DNA of 64,000 nucleotides from Francisella endosymbiont of Ornithodoros moubata (lineage in GTDB: Bacteria; Pseudomonadota; Gammaproteobacteria; Francisellales; Francisellaceae): assembly GCA_002095075.2 (NCBI GenBank), contig LVCE01000001.1:310001-374000 (forward strand). The letters run 5' to 3'. The position numbers were made by a program, and so were the translations under genes. The notes under the pieces were generated by a model. The model saw only the letters and a list, made by a program, of their open reading frames with translations. It did not search any database and was not told where the DNA came from. The stretch's first letter is position 1. Each line of letters begins with the position of its first letter. Of the stretch, positions 1 to 8,910 are shown in pieces.

Positions 1-475
1 TTTTTCTTTTGAATTGGTAGTTTTCTGTAGGTGTTGCTAGTAAGGCAAAATCGATTTTACCTTGATCAAGCATTTTAACGAGAATATCTGTTTTTTCTTC
101 AACTACAGCAATACTTAGATTAGGAAAATCTCGCTTGATAGCAGGGAGAATTTTAGGCATTAAGTATGGGCATAGAGTTGGAAATGCACCAATCGAAATG
201 CTGATTTTACCATTCTCTAAAAGTGGTTCAGCAATTTTCTTAAGGTTATTTACTTCATCAAGAATTTTATATGCTTGGTTTACGATTTTCATTCCTGATT
301 TAGTTATCAAGACTTGTTTTGTACCACGCTCAAAGATTTGAATACCAATATACTCTTCAAATTTCTTTATTTGCATACTTAGTGCAGGTTGGCTGACAAA
401 ACATTTTTCTGACGCTGTAATAAAGCTTTTAGTTTCATACACAGAAATGATATATTCAAGAGTACGGGTGTTCAT
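1..475 (-). CDS. oxyR: OxyR-like LysR-family regulator, N-terminal part (cut by window edge)
   Basis: This minus-strand frame starts at the ATG at 473-475 and stays open to base 1, giving about 158 residues. Residues 1-60 form a LysR-type winged helix-turn-helix with the hallmark stretch SFITASEKCFVSQPALSMQI. The start of the effector-binding domain follows (GAFPTLCPYLMPKILPAI). The gene is divergent from a peroxiredoxin gene 104 bases away, the usual arrangement for the peroxide sensor OxyR. The redox cysteine pair would lie in the missing C-terminal half, so the OxyR name rests on context and on the N-terminal sequence. Another LysR paralogue cannot be excluded. Confidence 0.8.
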   Translation of the reverse strand, partial: MNTRTLEYIISVYETKSFITASEKCFVSQPALSMQIKKFEEYIGIQIFERGTKQVLITKSGMKIVNQAYKILDEVNNLKKIAEPLLENGKISISIGAFPTLCPYLMPKILPAIKRDFPNLSIAVVEEKTDILVKMLDQGKIDFALLATPTENYQFKRK

Positions 476-491
476 ATTCAATAAATAAAGC

Positions 492-506
492 TTATAGCTA
501 CTATAA
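492..506. promoter_or_regulatory. Candidate LysR-type operator between oxyR and the peroxiredoxin gene
   Basis: A perfect interrupted palindrome, TTATAG-N3-CTATAA, sits in the divergent intergenic region. It begins 17 bases upstream of the regulator start codon. It fits the T-N11-A pattern recognised by LysR-family regulators, so autoregulation or control of both genes is plausible. The region is very AT-rich, so a chance palindrome is possible. Confidence 0.4.
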
Positions 507-579
507 ATATTATATATTTTAAATTATGTTCAAGAGTAATACAATAACAGTGTAGCTTAACAAAACGAAGGAGTTAGAC

Positions 580-1104
580 ATGACTAAAAAAGTACCTAAT
601 GTAACTTTTAAGACTAGAGTAAGAGATGAGAGTATTGGTGGTTCAAATCCATTTAGATGGCAAGATGTAACATCCGCTGATATTTTTGATAATAAAAGAG
701 TAATTGTATTTTCACTACCAGGAGCATTCACACCAACTTGCTCAACTTATCAATTACCAGGTTTTGAAAACAATGCAACTAGATTTAGAGAGCTAGGTAT
801 AGATGAGATTTATGTTTTATCTGTAAATGATAGTTTCGTTATGAATAAGTGGATTCAGGTTCAGGGAATTCGAAATATTAAACCAATACCAGATGGTAAT
901 GGCGAATTTACCCAAGCTTTAGATATGCTTGTTGACAAATCAAATATCGGTTTTGGCAAGAGGTCTTGGCGCTATGCAATGATCGTAAATAACGGTGAAA
1001 TTGAGAAAATGTTTGTTGAGCCAGGTAAGCGTGATAATGCAGATGATGACCCTTACGGTGAATCTTCTCCAGAAAACTTATTGAAGTATTTAGAGTCTAA
1101 GTAA
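580..1104 (+). CDS. Peroxiredoxin, Prx5/AhpC-TSA family
   Basis: This 174-residue thioredoxin-fold peroxidase should reduce hydrogen peroxide and organic hydroperoxides in the cytoplasm. The peroxidatic cysteine lies in GAFTPTCS near residue 50, the family signature. The Prx5-type segment VLSVNDSFVMNKW follows, and a conserved Arg lies near GKRSWRYAM. Unlike the Haemophilus-type hybrid there is no C-terminal glutaredoxin domain. An AAGGAG ribosome-binding site lies about 8 bases before the ATG. It is divergent from the LysR/OxyR gene, which probably regulates it. The gene appears intact, and the reductant is not evident from the sequence. Confidence 0.9.
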   Translation: MTKKVPNVTFKTRVRDESIGGSNPFRWQDVTSADIFDNKRVIVFSLPGAFTPTCSTYQLPGFENNATRFRELGIDEIYVLSVNDSFVMNKWIQVQGIRNIKPIPDGNGEFTQALDMLVDKSNIGFGKRSWRYAMIVNNGEIEKMFVEPGKRDNADDDPYGESSPENLLKYLESK

Positions 1105-1106
1105 TT

Positions 1107-1703
1107 ATGAAAAAAAGTTATTGTTGTTGGTGCAACTGGCACTATTGGTAAGGTAACTTCAAACTTTCTCAGAAATGCTAGCTGTCAAGTAGTTACTGTG
1201 AGTTTTTCTGGTGAGAAAACTGAGTTTGCTGTAGATATATAAGATTCTCAACCTATATAGAGTTTATTTGATAGATGCTTTGATATCAACTACTGGAAAG
1301 GTGGCTTTTAAAGATATCACAGCAATAGAACAAAACAAGATTAGAATTTAAACTTAAAAAATAAACTTTTAGGGCAAATTAATTTAGTGCAAATTGGTTC
1401 AAAATATATTAATGAGGGTGGCTGGCTTGTTTACACTTACTTCAGGAATATTAAATGTTGAACCAATAGCTATGAGTAGTATAGCTGCTACAGTTAATGC
1501 TGGTTTGGAAGGGTTTGTAAAAGGAGCTTCTTTGGAGTATAGCAAGTTTCGTATTCATGTTGTAAGTCCAACTTTTATTGAGGAAGCTCTTGATAAATAT
1601 GCGCCATTTTTTACTGGGTTTAAAACTGTTAAAGCCGGAAGAAGCAGCAAATACTTACCTTAAGTCTGTAGTAGGTATAGTTAACGGCGAAGTTATAAAG
1701 TAG
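1107..1703 (+). pseudogene. Short-chain dehydrogenase/reductase pseudogene
   Basis: The ATG at 1107 is followed by a seven-A run that puts the next segment out of frame. With the shift corrected it reads VIVVGATGTIGKVTSNFL, an NAD(P)-binding Rossmann motif (GxxGxxG). Stops follow near 1240. From about 1415 an SDR-like second half resumes (AGLEGFVKGASLEYSKF and FRIHVVSPTF, the substrate-binding region). Another frameshift near 1640 precedes the natural-looking end SVVGIVNGEVIK. The Tyr-x-x-x-Lys catalytic motif is not preserved. It lies 2 bases after the peroxiredoxin stop and was probably co-transcribed with it. Confidence 0.75.
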
Positions 1704-1739
1704 GCTTTTAACTTAAAAATCCTAGTTTAAATAAAATAT

Positions 1740-2405
1740 TTAAATAATTATGTGCTTAATAACGGTATCAAATACTTCTTTTATAGAAAGCTCTGAAGTA
1801 TCTACTATTATAGCATCATTAGCAGGCCTTAGCGGTACTACTTTACGGTTACGGTCTTGAAAATCTCTTTGTTTAATATCTGCTAAAATTTTTTCAAAGT
1901 CAGGATTTTGACCTTTAGCTTTTAGTTCATCATATCTGCGTTTAGCTGTAATCTCAGTACTAGCATCGAGAAAGAATTTATATTGTGCTTGTGGAAAAAT
2001 CACTGTTCCCATATCTCTACCATCAGCAACCAAACCTTGTTCAGTAGCAAACTCTCTTTGCTTGTCTAAAAGTATAGCTCTAATAGCAGGGTAAGCAGCA
2101 ACTTTTGAAGCAAGCATTCCTGTTTGTTCAGTACGTATTTCTTTAGTTACATCTTGATTGGATAGAAATGCCTTAACTAAATTATCTTCAATTTTGAAAC
2201 TGATGTTTAAATTACTTAAAGTCTTACAGGCATCATCTTCATTTTCAAGATCGGTATTATTTTTGAAACAATGTAGCGCAGCTAGCCTATAAATAGCGCC
2301 ACTATCTAGTAGCTTAAAATCATAGTATTTTGCTAGAGCCTTTGCTAAAGTACCTTTACCAACGCCGCTTGGTCCATCAATTGTAATAGTCTTAGAATTG
2401 TTCAT
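1740..2405 (-). CDS. cmk: Cytidylate kinase
   Basis: This 221-residue enzyme phosphorylates CMP and dCMP to the diphosphates for nucleic acid and lipid precursor supply. The N-terminal P-loop GPSGVGKGT is near residue 10. The family-typical DGRDMGTVIFPQA lies mid-protein, and the lid-region KRRYDELKAKG follows. I chose the ATG at 2403-2405 because it gives the standard start MNNSKTITIDG. An upstream in-frame ATG would extend it by 13 residues deep into serC. The gene overlaps the end of serC by 14 bases, so the two are translationally coupled in a serC-cmk operon, as in many gammaproteobacteria. Confidence 0.95.
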   Translation of the reverse strand: MNNSKTITIDGPSGVGKGTLAKALAKYYDFKLLDSGAIYRLAALHCFKNNTDLENEDDACKTLSNLNISFKIEDNLVKAFLSNQDVTKEIRTEQTGMLASKVAAYPAIRAILLDKQREFATEQGLVADGRDMGTVIFPQAQYKFFLDASTEITAKRRYDELKAKGQNPDFEKILADIKQRDFQDRNRKVVPLRPANDAIIVDTSELSIKEVFDTVIKHIII

Positions 2406-3444
2406 TCTCAAATTCCTGCATAAATTGTACAAGTTTTTCAACATCTTCTATACTTACTGCATTGTATAAACTTGCTCTACAACCACCTACACTTCGATGC
2501 CCTTTAAGACCGTAGAAACCAGCCTTGCTAGCATTGCTTAGAAACTTATTTGTCAGTTCTTGTGTAGGTAAATGAAATATTACATTCATATTTGAACGAT
2601 ATTCAGGTCTGATATCATTTTTATAGATTTTTGAGTTATCAATAGTTGAATAAATTAAACTAGCTTTTTTATTGCTAAATTCTTCAACATTATTTAGATT
2701 AGTAAATTTTTCAATTAAATAATCTAGAGTTAACTCAAATGTTACCCATGAAATTACAGATGGGGTATTATAAACAGAATTTGATTTTTTCATCGCAAGG
2801 TAGTCAAAGACTACTGGAATATTATACTTTTCTTTGATTAAAGAATCTTTTACTATCACTATAGTCAAACCTGGAATTCCAGCATTTTTCTGTGCCCCAG
2901 CATAAATAAGCCCATAGTCTGAAACATTAATAGGTTTTGATAAAAAACTTGATGACATATCACAAACTAGTTCTGTATTGCATGATTTAGCTAATTTATT
3001 AATCTGGAATCCATCGACTGTTTCATTATCTGTGTAGTATATATAGTCATATTTATTTGCTTGAAATTTTTGTGCGATATTATCATCGTATTTAACGGCA
3101 TCAACATTGATGAATTTAGCTGCTTCTTGAGCAGATTTCTCTGACCATTGACCACTACATACATACAATGTGTTATTATATTTATTAGCCAAGTTCATCG
3201 GAATCGCAGCAAATTGCGCAGTAGCTCCAGCTTGCATTAACAGTACAGCATAACCATCAGGAATATTAAGTAAACTTCCTAAATTTTTCTGAATTGAAGC
3301 ATAGACTTCATCAAAAACTTTATCACGATGAGAAATTGATAATAACGATACTCCTGTATCTTTATAGTTTGTCATCATTTGTTGTAGTTGCTGTATTATC
3401 GATGTATGTACAACAGCAGGACCTGCACAAAAATTGATTTTCAT
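2392..3444 (-). CDS. serC: Phosphoserine aminotransferase
   Basis: This 350-residue PLP-dependent class V aminotransferase converts 3-phosphohydroxypyruvate to phosphoserine and also acts in pyridoxal phosphate synthesis. The N-terminus INFCAGPAVV matches the family opening NFxAGPA. The PLP lysine lies in YAGAQKNAGIPG near residue 190. The C-terminal GHRSVGGCRASLYNA is the standard substrate-binding end. Length matches the family, at about 350-360 residues. It is first in a two-gene operon with cmk, and no decay is visible. Confidence 0.95.
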   Translation of the reverse strand: MKINFCAGPAVVHTSIIQQLQQMMTNYKDTGVSLLSISHRDKVFDEVYASIQKNLGSLLNIPDGYAVLLMQAGATAQFAAIPMNLANKYNNTLYVCSGQWSEKSAQEAAKFINVDAVKYDDNIAQKFQANKYDYIYYTDNETVDGFQINKLAKSCNTELVCDMSSSFLSKPINVSDYGLIYAGAQKNAGIPGLTIVIVKDSLIKEKYNIPVVFDYLAMKKSNSVYNTPSVISWVTFELTLDYLIEKFTNLNNVEEFSNKKASLIYSTIDNSKIYKNDIRPEYRSNMNVIFHLPTQELTNKFLSNASKAGFYGLKGHRSVGGCRASLYNAVSIEDVEKLVQFMQEFENEQF

Positions 3445-3544
3445 GGCTAAAAATAATCCTTAATATACAAATTTAAATATATTTTATCAGACTTAATTAA
3501 TTTGATATAAGTAAAATATTAATAAAGTTGAAAAGAAGAGTAAT

Positions 3545-4701
3545 TTATATATTCTTGTTTAAGAAGTTGAGAATTGTCAAAGTATATTTTTCAAATTTGC
3601 TAAATGAATCTTCAAAAGTAATAACATCATTATCTGAATTATATGAATTTCTATAAAAGACTCTAATATAGTAATCATTATTAGTTTTATAGACTCTAAA
3701 ATATAAATCAGCTCCGTAACTGGAGTTTGTTTTTAGTATTGTTTTTATTTTATTAGCTTTGCTAAGTAGGTAAGCAATATTGAACCTAATACCAGTATCA
3801 TGTCCAACAAATAGAATATATTTAGGATATTTTTTGTTGTTTGGATTTGAGATGATTTGTTTTATATCAAAAATTATTTGACTAATTACTACACAGCACC
3901 ATTAGAAGTTAATTAAATTTTGTAAATAATCTTTTGTAAAACCAGCAAAGCCAGCTGATTGAGATGGAATAGCAGAGTGATAGCTATTAAAATAAATACA
4001 TCTATTAAGGTATCTATATCTTAGTTTGTAAGGGCTTTATATGTCTTGAATATTGAGCAACCTGATTTTGAACAATAATTTTTTAGTGGAATCAGTTGTG
4101 GTGCAAACTTAGTGATAGACTGTATGCATTTATATGCTTGTTGTTGTGGCGAAACTGTATTATCGCAATAGTCATCTTTAGATATATAACTATTTTTAGC
4201 TGAAATTTCAGCTAAATATTCTATTTTGCGCCATTCATCAAGCCAACCAGGTACGGAATCAATATTTTTGAGGTTTTTGTGCATACTTAACATTGGATCT
4301 TTAGCTTTAGGTATAATCTCAATAATATCAGATTTTTTATATAAGAGAACATTCCTAATAAAACTACTTGAGCACTAACGATATCTCTATTAGTATCATC
4401 AGCGACAATATAAATATTTTCGCGATAATACTCACTACCTAAAGCTTATAATATTTTTTGCTAAAATACTCAATTATATCTTTCCATCTCAAAGCCATAT
4501 TGAGTTAACTGCACAGCTAGGATGTTATCTACTTCCACAGTGGAAGGTATTCTAAGTTAGGGTCATATTGTATCGATGTACGAGCATTATGTCTAATAAT
4601 ATCCGCAGCAAATACAATATTTGCATTATCTAATTGCAGCTGTTTGACATGATATGAATTTTTTGCAAAGAGTAGTATTTTACCTGTAAAGTATAGCATG
4701 C
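3545..4701 (-). pseudogene. Histidine acid phosphatase pseudogene
   Basis: Minus-strand fragments in changing frames resemble a histidine acid phosphatase. The N-terminal catalytic region reads NIVFAADIIRHNARTS, where the family expects RHGxR, so the Gly after the catalytic His is replaced. A stop follows within about 20 codons. A middle piece at 4021-4293 contains PGWLDEWRKIEYLAEIS. The C-terminal catalytic His-Asp is preserved in YILFVGHDTGIRFN. Several frameshifts and nonsense codons separate the pieces. The intact protein would be a secreted periplasmic phosphatase. It is surely non-functional as one enzyme. Confidence 0.75.
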
Positions 4702-4745
4702 AGATTGAGGTTATTTTTTTATGACTAGTCTTGTTGTAATGTTTA

Positions 4746-5672
4746 CTATTTAAGCCAATCGCGAGGTTTTATATATTGGTAGACTTTTTCTTCTTCAGAA
4801 CCTGGTTCAGGATACCAATTGTATCTCCAAGTTGCCATTGGAGGCATTGATGAGAGTATCGACTCAGTTCGTCCACCACTTTGTAAGCCAAATATCGTAC
4901 CTCTATCAAACACTAGGTTAAACTCAACATATCTACCACGACGATAGAGTTGAAAATCTTTATGCTTTTGTGAATATTGAATGTTTTTTCTTTGTTCTAC
5001 TATTGGAATATAAGCATCTAGATAAGAATTTGCACAATCTGTTACAAAATTAAAGCATTCATGAAAAGATTTATCATTTAAATCATCAAAAAATAAACCG
5101 CCAACTCCACGACACTCATCACGATGTTTGAGATAAAAATATTCATCGCACCATTTTTTGAATCTAGGATAGTAGTTTTTATCATGCTTATCACAAACAT
5201 TTTTTGCTGTTTGATGCCAGTGGATCGCATCCTCTTCAAAAGGATAGTAAGGAGTTAAATCAAAACCACCACCAAACCACCATATCGGATTATCACTATC
5301 AGTACCAGCAATAAAAATCCTAAAATTAGCATGAGATGTCGGCACAAAAGGATTACTCGGGTGGATAACTAATGAGACACCTATAGCTATAAAAGATTTG
5401 CCTGCTAATTCCTGTCTTTTTGCTGTAGCTGATGGCGGCAGCTCTTCACCATGAACTCGAGAGAAAGCTACTACACCTTTTTCAAATATTTCTCCACCCT
5501 CTATGATCATAGAATTACCATAGCCTTTAAGTTTTTGTTCTGTGTTATCTGGTTTTTGCCATTTATCAGAAATAAATTTTACAGCATTTGTTTCATACTG
5601 CTCTAGAGCTGTGGTAATATTTTGTTGAAGTTGTGTTAGAAAATCTTCAAATTTTGAAACTTTTTCTTGCAT
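4746..5672 (-). CDS. hemF: Aerobic (oxygen-dependent) coproporphyrinogen III oxidase
   Basis: This 308-residue enzyme decarboxylates coproporphyrinogen III to protoporphyrinogen IX using oxygen in heme synthesis. Conserved blocks are intact: [16 protein letters not shown] with its acidic and His residues, [15 protein letters not shown], and the C-terminal [17 protein letters not shown] signature. I chose the start [11 protein letters not shown] at 5670-5672, which gives the usual family length. A farther in-frame ATG would add 14 unconserved residues. It stands alone between two pseudogenes. Confidence 0.95.
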   Translation of the reverse strand: MQEKVSKFEDFLTQLQQNITTALEQYETNAVKFISDKWQKPDNTEQKLKGYGNSMIIEGGEIFEKGVVAFSRVHGEELPPSATAKRQELAGKSFIAIGVSLVIHPSNPFVPTSHANFRIFIAGTDSDNPIWWFGGGFDLTPYYPFEEDAIHWHQTAKNVCDKHDKNYYPRFKKWCDEYFYLKHRDECRGVGGLFFDDLNDKSFHECFNFVTDCANSYLDAYIPIVEQRKNIQYSQKHKDFQLYRRGRYVEFNLVFDRGTIFGLQSGGRTESILSSMPPMATWRYNWYPEPGSEEEKVYQYIKPRDWLK

Positions 5673-5762
5673 AATATTATTATATCCTTTGATTTTAAAT
5701 TCTATTTTAGACAAATAGAAGTTAAAATTAATAAATACTATTTTAACAGTAGGGAAATAAAA

Positions 5763-6241
5763 TTGCTTGTAAAAAATAAAGCCTTTTCAGTTCTTGAAAT
5801 CATATTACTATTAGTATTTACGATAATTATTGCTAGCTCAATATATTCGATATATCTAACACATAAGTACACTACACGAATTCAAATACGATGTCAAAAT
5901 TAAAACTAATAAAGACACAAGTAAGTGCCGAATTGAATTACGGTAATAGTCATATTGCTAAACAAAAGTCACAAAATGGCCTATACGTACTAACATATAT
6001 CTGAAAAAAAGTTCAGGATTATAGCTTTAGCAATATTCTAATTAACGATAATAGCGAAATATCACTAAAATTTGATGATAGATATTTAGCAAAGGAAATA
6101 TTAATAATGACACCATATGTCAAATCAATAGCTAAAATAGAAGATCCATATATAATTTGGGTTTGTTTACTAAATATTAACAAAAAAATAGCACAAAATT
6201 TAATGCCCGAAGATTGCGTTGTTGAATTAGTCAATAAATAG
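5763..6241 (+). pseudogene. Type IV pilin-like (pseudopilin) pseudogene
   Basis: From a possible TTG start at 5763 the frame reads [20 protein letters not shown], a short basic leader then a prepilin-peptidase-type segment. Glu falls at +5 after the expected A/F cleavage site, and a hydrophobic helix follows. The frame breaks near 5880. It continues in another frame (KLIKTQVSAELNYGNSHIA), is interrupted by a TGA at 6001-6003, and then runs to a stop at 6239-6241 ending MPEDCVVELVNK. With one frameshift and one nonsense codon, no full pseudopilin can be made. The intact gene would have encoded a minor pilin of the type IV pilus or related secretion machine. Confidence 0.65.
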
Positions 6242-6354
6242 TTGCTACTATTAGCCTGTGATAGTATAATCTTTTCTTACTCTTTGCTATACAAAATGTA
6301 TGTATAGCTTATCAGTAAAAACAATCAAATGATAAACCGGAAGGAGTTTGTAAA

Positions 6355-6690
6355 ATGAAACATTATGAAATTGTTTTAATGATTCACCCTGATCAATCAG
6401 ATCAGTTAAATACAATGTTTGGTAAATACCGTGGCATAATCGAAGAAAAAGGTGGCAAAATCCACAGATTTGAAGACTGGGGACGTCGTCAATTAGCGTA
6501 CCCTATAGAAAAACTTCACAAGGCACACTATGTACTATTTAATATTGAGTGTCCAACTGAATCTCTAGAGAAGCTTCAAGAATCTTTAAGATACAACGAT
6601 GCTATTTTACGTCGTTTAATTATCGTTAAAAAAGAAGCTGTAACAGAGTCATCTGTAATGATGGAATCAAATGATAAAGAAGTAATTTAA
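6355..6690 (+). CDS. rpsF: 30S ribosomal protein bS6
   Basis: This 111-residue protein binds 16S rRNA in the small-subunit platform as a partner of bS18. The N-terminus [15 protein letters not shown] and the central [19 protein letters not shown] are typical S6. It is first gene of the rpsF-rpsR-rplI operon, with AAGGAG about 9 bases ahead of the ATG. The acidic C-terminal tail (MMESNDKE) fits glutamylated-type S6 tails, but no RimK is seen in the window. Confidence 0.96.
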   Translation: MKHYEIVLMIHPDQSDQLNTMFGKYRGIIEEKGGKIHRFEDWGRRQLAYPIEKLHKAHYVLFNIECPTESLEKLQESLRYNDAILRRLIIVKKEAVTESSVMMESNDKEVI

Positions 6691-6707
6691 TAGAGGAATT
6701 GTATAAA

Positions 6708-6926
6708 ATGAGTCGTCGTAAAGTTTGTCGTTTTACTGTAGAAGGTGTAAAAGAAATAGATTATAAAGATGTTAATAAGTTAAAAGCTTATATTACTGAA
6801 ACTGGTAAAATCGTACCTATCCGAGTAACTGGTACATCAGCTAAGTATCAAAGACAGCTATCAACAGCTATAAAAAGATCAAGATTCTTGGCGTTACTAC
6901 CATACTGTGATCGTCACTTTAACTAA
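6708..6926 (+). CDS. rpsR: 30S ribosomal protein bS18
   Basis: This 72-residue protein binds rRNA with bS6 in the platform. It is recognised by [13 protein letters not shown], by [19 protein letters not shown], and by the tail [11 protein letters not shown] use the ATG at 6708, giving MSRRKVCRF, the standard start and 17 bases after rpsF. An in-frame upstream ATG would add three residues. In Enterobacteriaceae priB sits between rpsF and rpsR, but here there is no room for it. The likely N-terminal acetylase, RimI, is encoded at 12.1 kb. Confidence 0.96.
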   Translation: MSRRKVCRFTVEGVKEIDYKDVNKLKAYITETGKIVPIRVTGTSAKYQRQLSTAIKRSRFLALLPYCDRHFN

Positions 6927-6944
6927 TACTGGAGATTGATTACA

Positions 6945-7400
6945 ATGCAAGTTATTTTAAAAGAAAAAGTTGAAAACCTTGGTGTATTAGGTGATATCGT
7001 AAGTGTAAAACCAGGTTATGCAAGAAACTTCCTTATCCCATTTGGTAAGGCTGTTCAAGCTACTCAAGCAAATATCAAAGCTTTTGAAGTGCAAAAAGCT
7101 GAACTAGTAAAAGCTGAAAAGGCTAGATTTGAAGCAGCTGTTGCTGTAGCTGATGCGATTAAGGATAAAGTTTACACTATAGCTGCTCAAGCAGGTGAGG
7201 GTGGTAAGCTATTTGGTTCTGTAGGTACAGCTGAAGTTGCTAAAGCAGTTTCTAATGAATCTGGTAAGAAAATTGAGAAAAGCCAAGTACGTATGCCTGA
7301 AGGCGTTATTAGAACTCTCGGTGAATTCGAACTTACAGTTCATGTATATACAGATGTAGATGCAGATATCAAAGTAAATGTTGTAGCTGCTGAAGCTTAG
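6945..7400 (+). CDS. rplI: 50S ribosomal protein bL9
   Basis: This 151-residue protein has two domains. The N-terminal rRNA-binding domain ([19 protein letters not shown] and [16 protein letters not shown]) joins through a long basic/acidic helix to a C-terminal globular domain ([20 protein letters not shown]). The ATG at 6945 was chosen because it gives the canonical start and has GGAGATTGATTAC before it. It is last gene of the operon, followed by a strong stem-loop terminator at 7441-7470. Confidence 0.96.
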   Translation: MQVILKEKVENLGVLGDIVSVKPGYARNFLIPFGKAVQATQANIKAFEVQKAELVKAEKARFEAAVAVADAIKDKVYTIAAQAGEGGKLFGSVGTAEVAKAVSNESGKKIEKSQVRMPEGVIRTLGEFELTVHVYTDVDADIKVNVVAAEA

Positions 7401-7440
7401 TTTTATAATATACAAACTAACACTGTATTCTAATAAACAA

Positions 7441-7470
7441 AAACCATGTGTTAGGCATGGTTTCTTATTT
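7441..7470 (+). terminator. Rho-independent terminator after rpsF-rpsR-rplI
   Basis: AAACCATG at 7441-7448 pairs perfectly with CATGGTTT at 7456-7463 around a 7-base loop. A T-rich tract follows (CTTATTTT). It lies 40 bases after the rplI stop and 23 bases before the dnaB start, so dnaB probably relies on another promoter or on read-through. Confidence 0.75.
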
Positions 7471-7492
7471 TAAAGCAAGGGTTTTGATATCT

Positions 7493-8881
7493 ATGGATTA
7501 TCAGTTTAAAGCTGCTGAAACAACTTATTCTCTAGAAGCAGAAAAAGCTATCTTAGGGAATATCTTGCTATACAATCAAAATATAGAGTTGGTAGAAGAT
7601 TTTCTTTTGATTGATGATTTTTTTGATAAAAGACATAAAACTATCTATAAACAGATTGTTATGCTTAACCAAGCAAACATTCCGTTTGATGTACTAATCT
7701 TAAGTGAATATCTCGCCACAGAGGGTCTTTTAGAAGAAGCTGGTGGCGAGACTTACATCGTAGACTTAGCTGCTAATACACCTTCAATATCAAATATTAA
7801 GACGTATGCTAATATCGTAAAAAACAAGGCAAAGCTTAGAAGTTTACAAAACAGCATAAATGATATTGTCCAAAAGATATATTCAGCAGATTCAAAAAAT
7901 CCTGATGAAGTTATTGATTATGCTGAAAGTAGAATACTTGATGTAGCTAAAGAGCAAGAAACACTTACCAAAGGTCCGGAGTCAATAAAGTCTGTAATTC
8001 CAAAGCTTGTAGATAGAATGAGTGCTATAGTTGATTCTGGTAGTGGTTTGACTGGTATATCAACAGGCTTTATAGATCTTGATAAAATGACATCAGGATT
8101 ACAAAGAGCAAATATGGGTATAATAGCTGCTCGACCATCTATGGGTAAGACTGTTTTAGGTATCAATATAGCTCAAAATGTTGCAAAAGTTGCTGATAAG
8201 CCAGTATTAGTTTTTAGTCTTGAGATGCCATCAGAAGATATCGTAACAAGGATGTTAGCTTCTCAGGCTCGTGTAGAGATGAATCTACTTAAAGAGTGTA
8301 ATAGATTGAATGATGTTCATTGGGTCAAAATCACTAGCGCAATGAAAGCTTTAAGTGAAATGCCACTATACATCGATGACACATCAAGTTTAACTCCTGC
8401 AGAGATACGTTCTAGAGCGCGAAGATTATACAATGAGCATGGAGGTTTAGCAATGATCTTGATAGATTATCTGCAGCTTATGAAAATCCCAGGTTACGAG
8501 GCTAATCGAACGCTAGAGGTATCAGAAATATCTAGATTGCTTAAAGCTTTGGCTAAGGAATTAGATATACCAGTTATAGCGTTATCACAGTTAAATAGAG
8601 CTGTTGATGATCGTAAAGATAAACGACCAATGATGTCAGATTTAAGAGAATCTGGAGCTATTGAACAAGATGCTGACTTGATAATGTTTATTTATCGTGA
8701 TGAAGTTTATAATAAAGATAAAGAAGACAATAAAAATCTAGGTGAAATAATAATTAGCAAGCAGCGTAATGGCCCTATAGGAACTGTGCACGTGCGTTTT
8801 GATGGCCAGTTTGCTAGCTTTACTAATTTAACCAATGAAAATGATCATATTTTACCTGGTGACATAGGGTATAACGAATAA
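7493..8881 (+). CDS. dnaB: Replicative DNA helicase
   Basis: This 462-residue hexameric helicase unwinds the fork and recruits primase. The N-terminal domain contains AEKAILGNILLYNQN. The RecA-like domain has Walker A ARPSMGKT near residue 215, Walker B ILIDYLQLM, and the arginine-finger region QRNGPIG near the end. I chose the ATG at 7493 (MDYQFKAAETTYSLE). Upstream in-frame ATGs lie inside the terminator stem. The rpsF-rpsR-rplI-dnaB order is common in bacteria. DnaG, its partner, is encoded at 20.2 kb. Confidence 0.96.
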   Translation: MDYQFKAAETTYSLEAEKAILGNILLYNQNIELVEDFLLIDDFFDKRHKTIYKQIVMLNQANIPFDVLILSEYLATEGLLEEAGGETYIVDLAANTPSISNIKTYANIVKNKAKLRSLQNSINDIVQKIYSADSKNPDEVIDYAESRILDVAKEQETLTKGPESIKSVIPKLVDRMSAIVDSGSGLTGISTGFIDLDKMTSGLQRANMGIIAARPSMGKTVLGINIAQNVAKVADKPVLVFSLEMPSEDIVTRMLASQARVEMNLLKECNRLNDVHWVKITSAMKALSEMPLYIDDTSSLTPAEIRSRARRLYNEHGGLAMILIDYLQLMKIPGYEANRTLEVSEISRLLKALAKELDIPVIALSQLNRAVDDRKDKRPMMSDLRESGAIEQDADLIMFIYRDEVYNKDKEDNKNLGEIIISKQRNGPIGTVHVRFDGQFASFTNLTNENDHILPGDIGYNE

Positions 8882-8910
8882 TTTTATATAAAGATTAAAA
8901 GAGAAATTTC

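Noticed and set aside
7448-7492. Earlier start for dnaB giving 15 more residues
   Set aside because: The ATG lies within the terminator stem after rplI and the extra residues are not part of the family's N-terminus.
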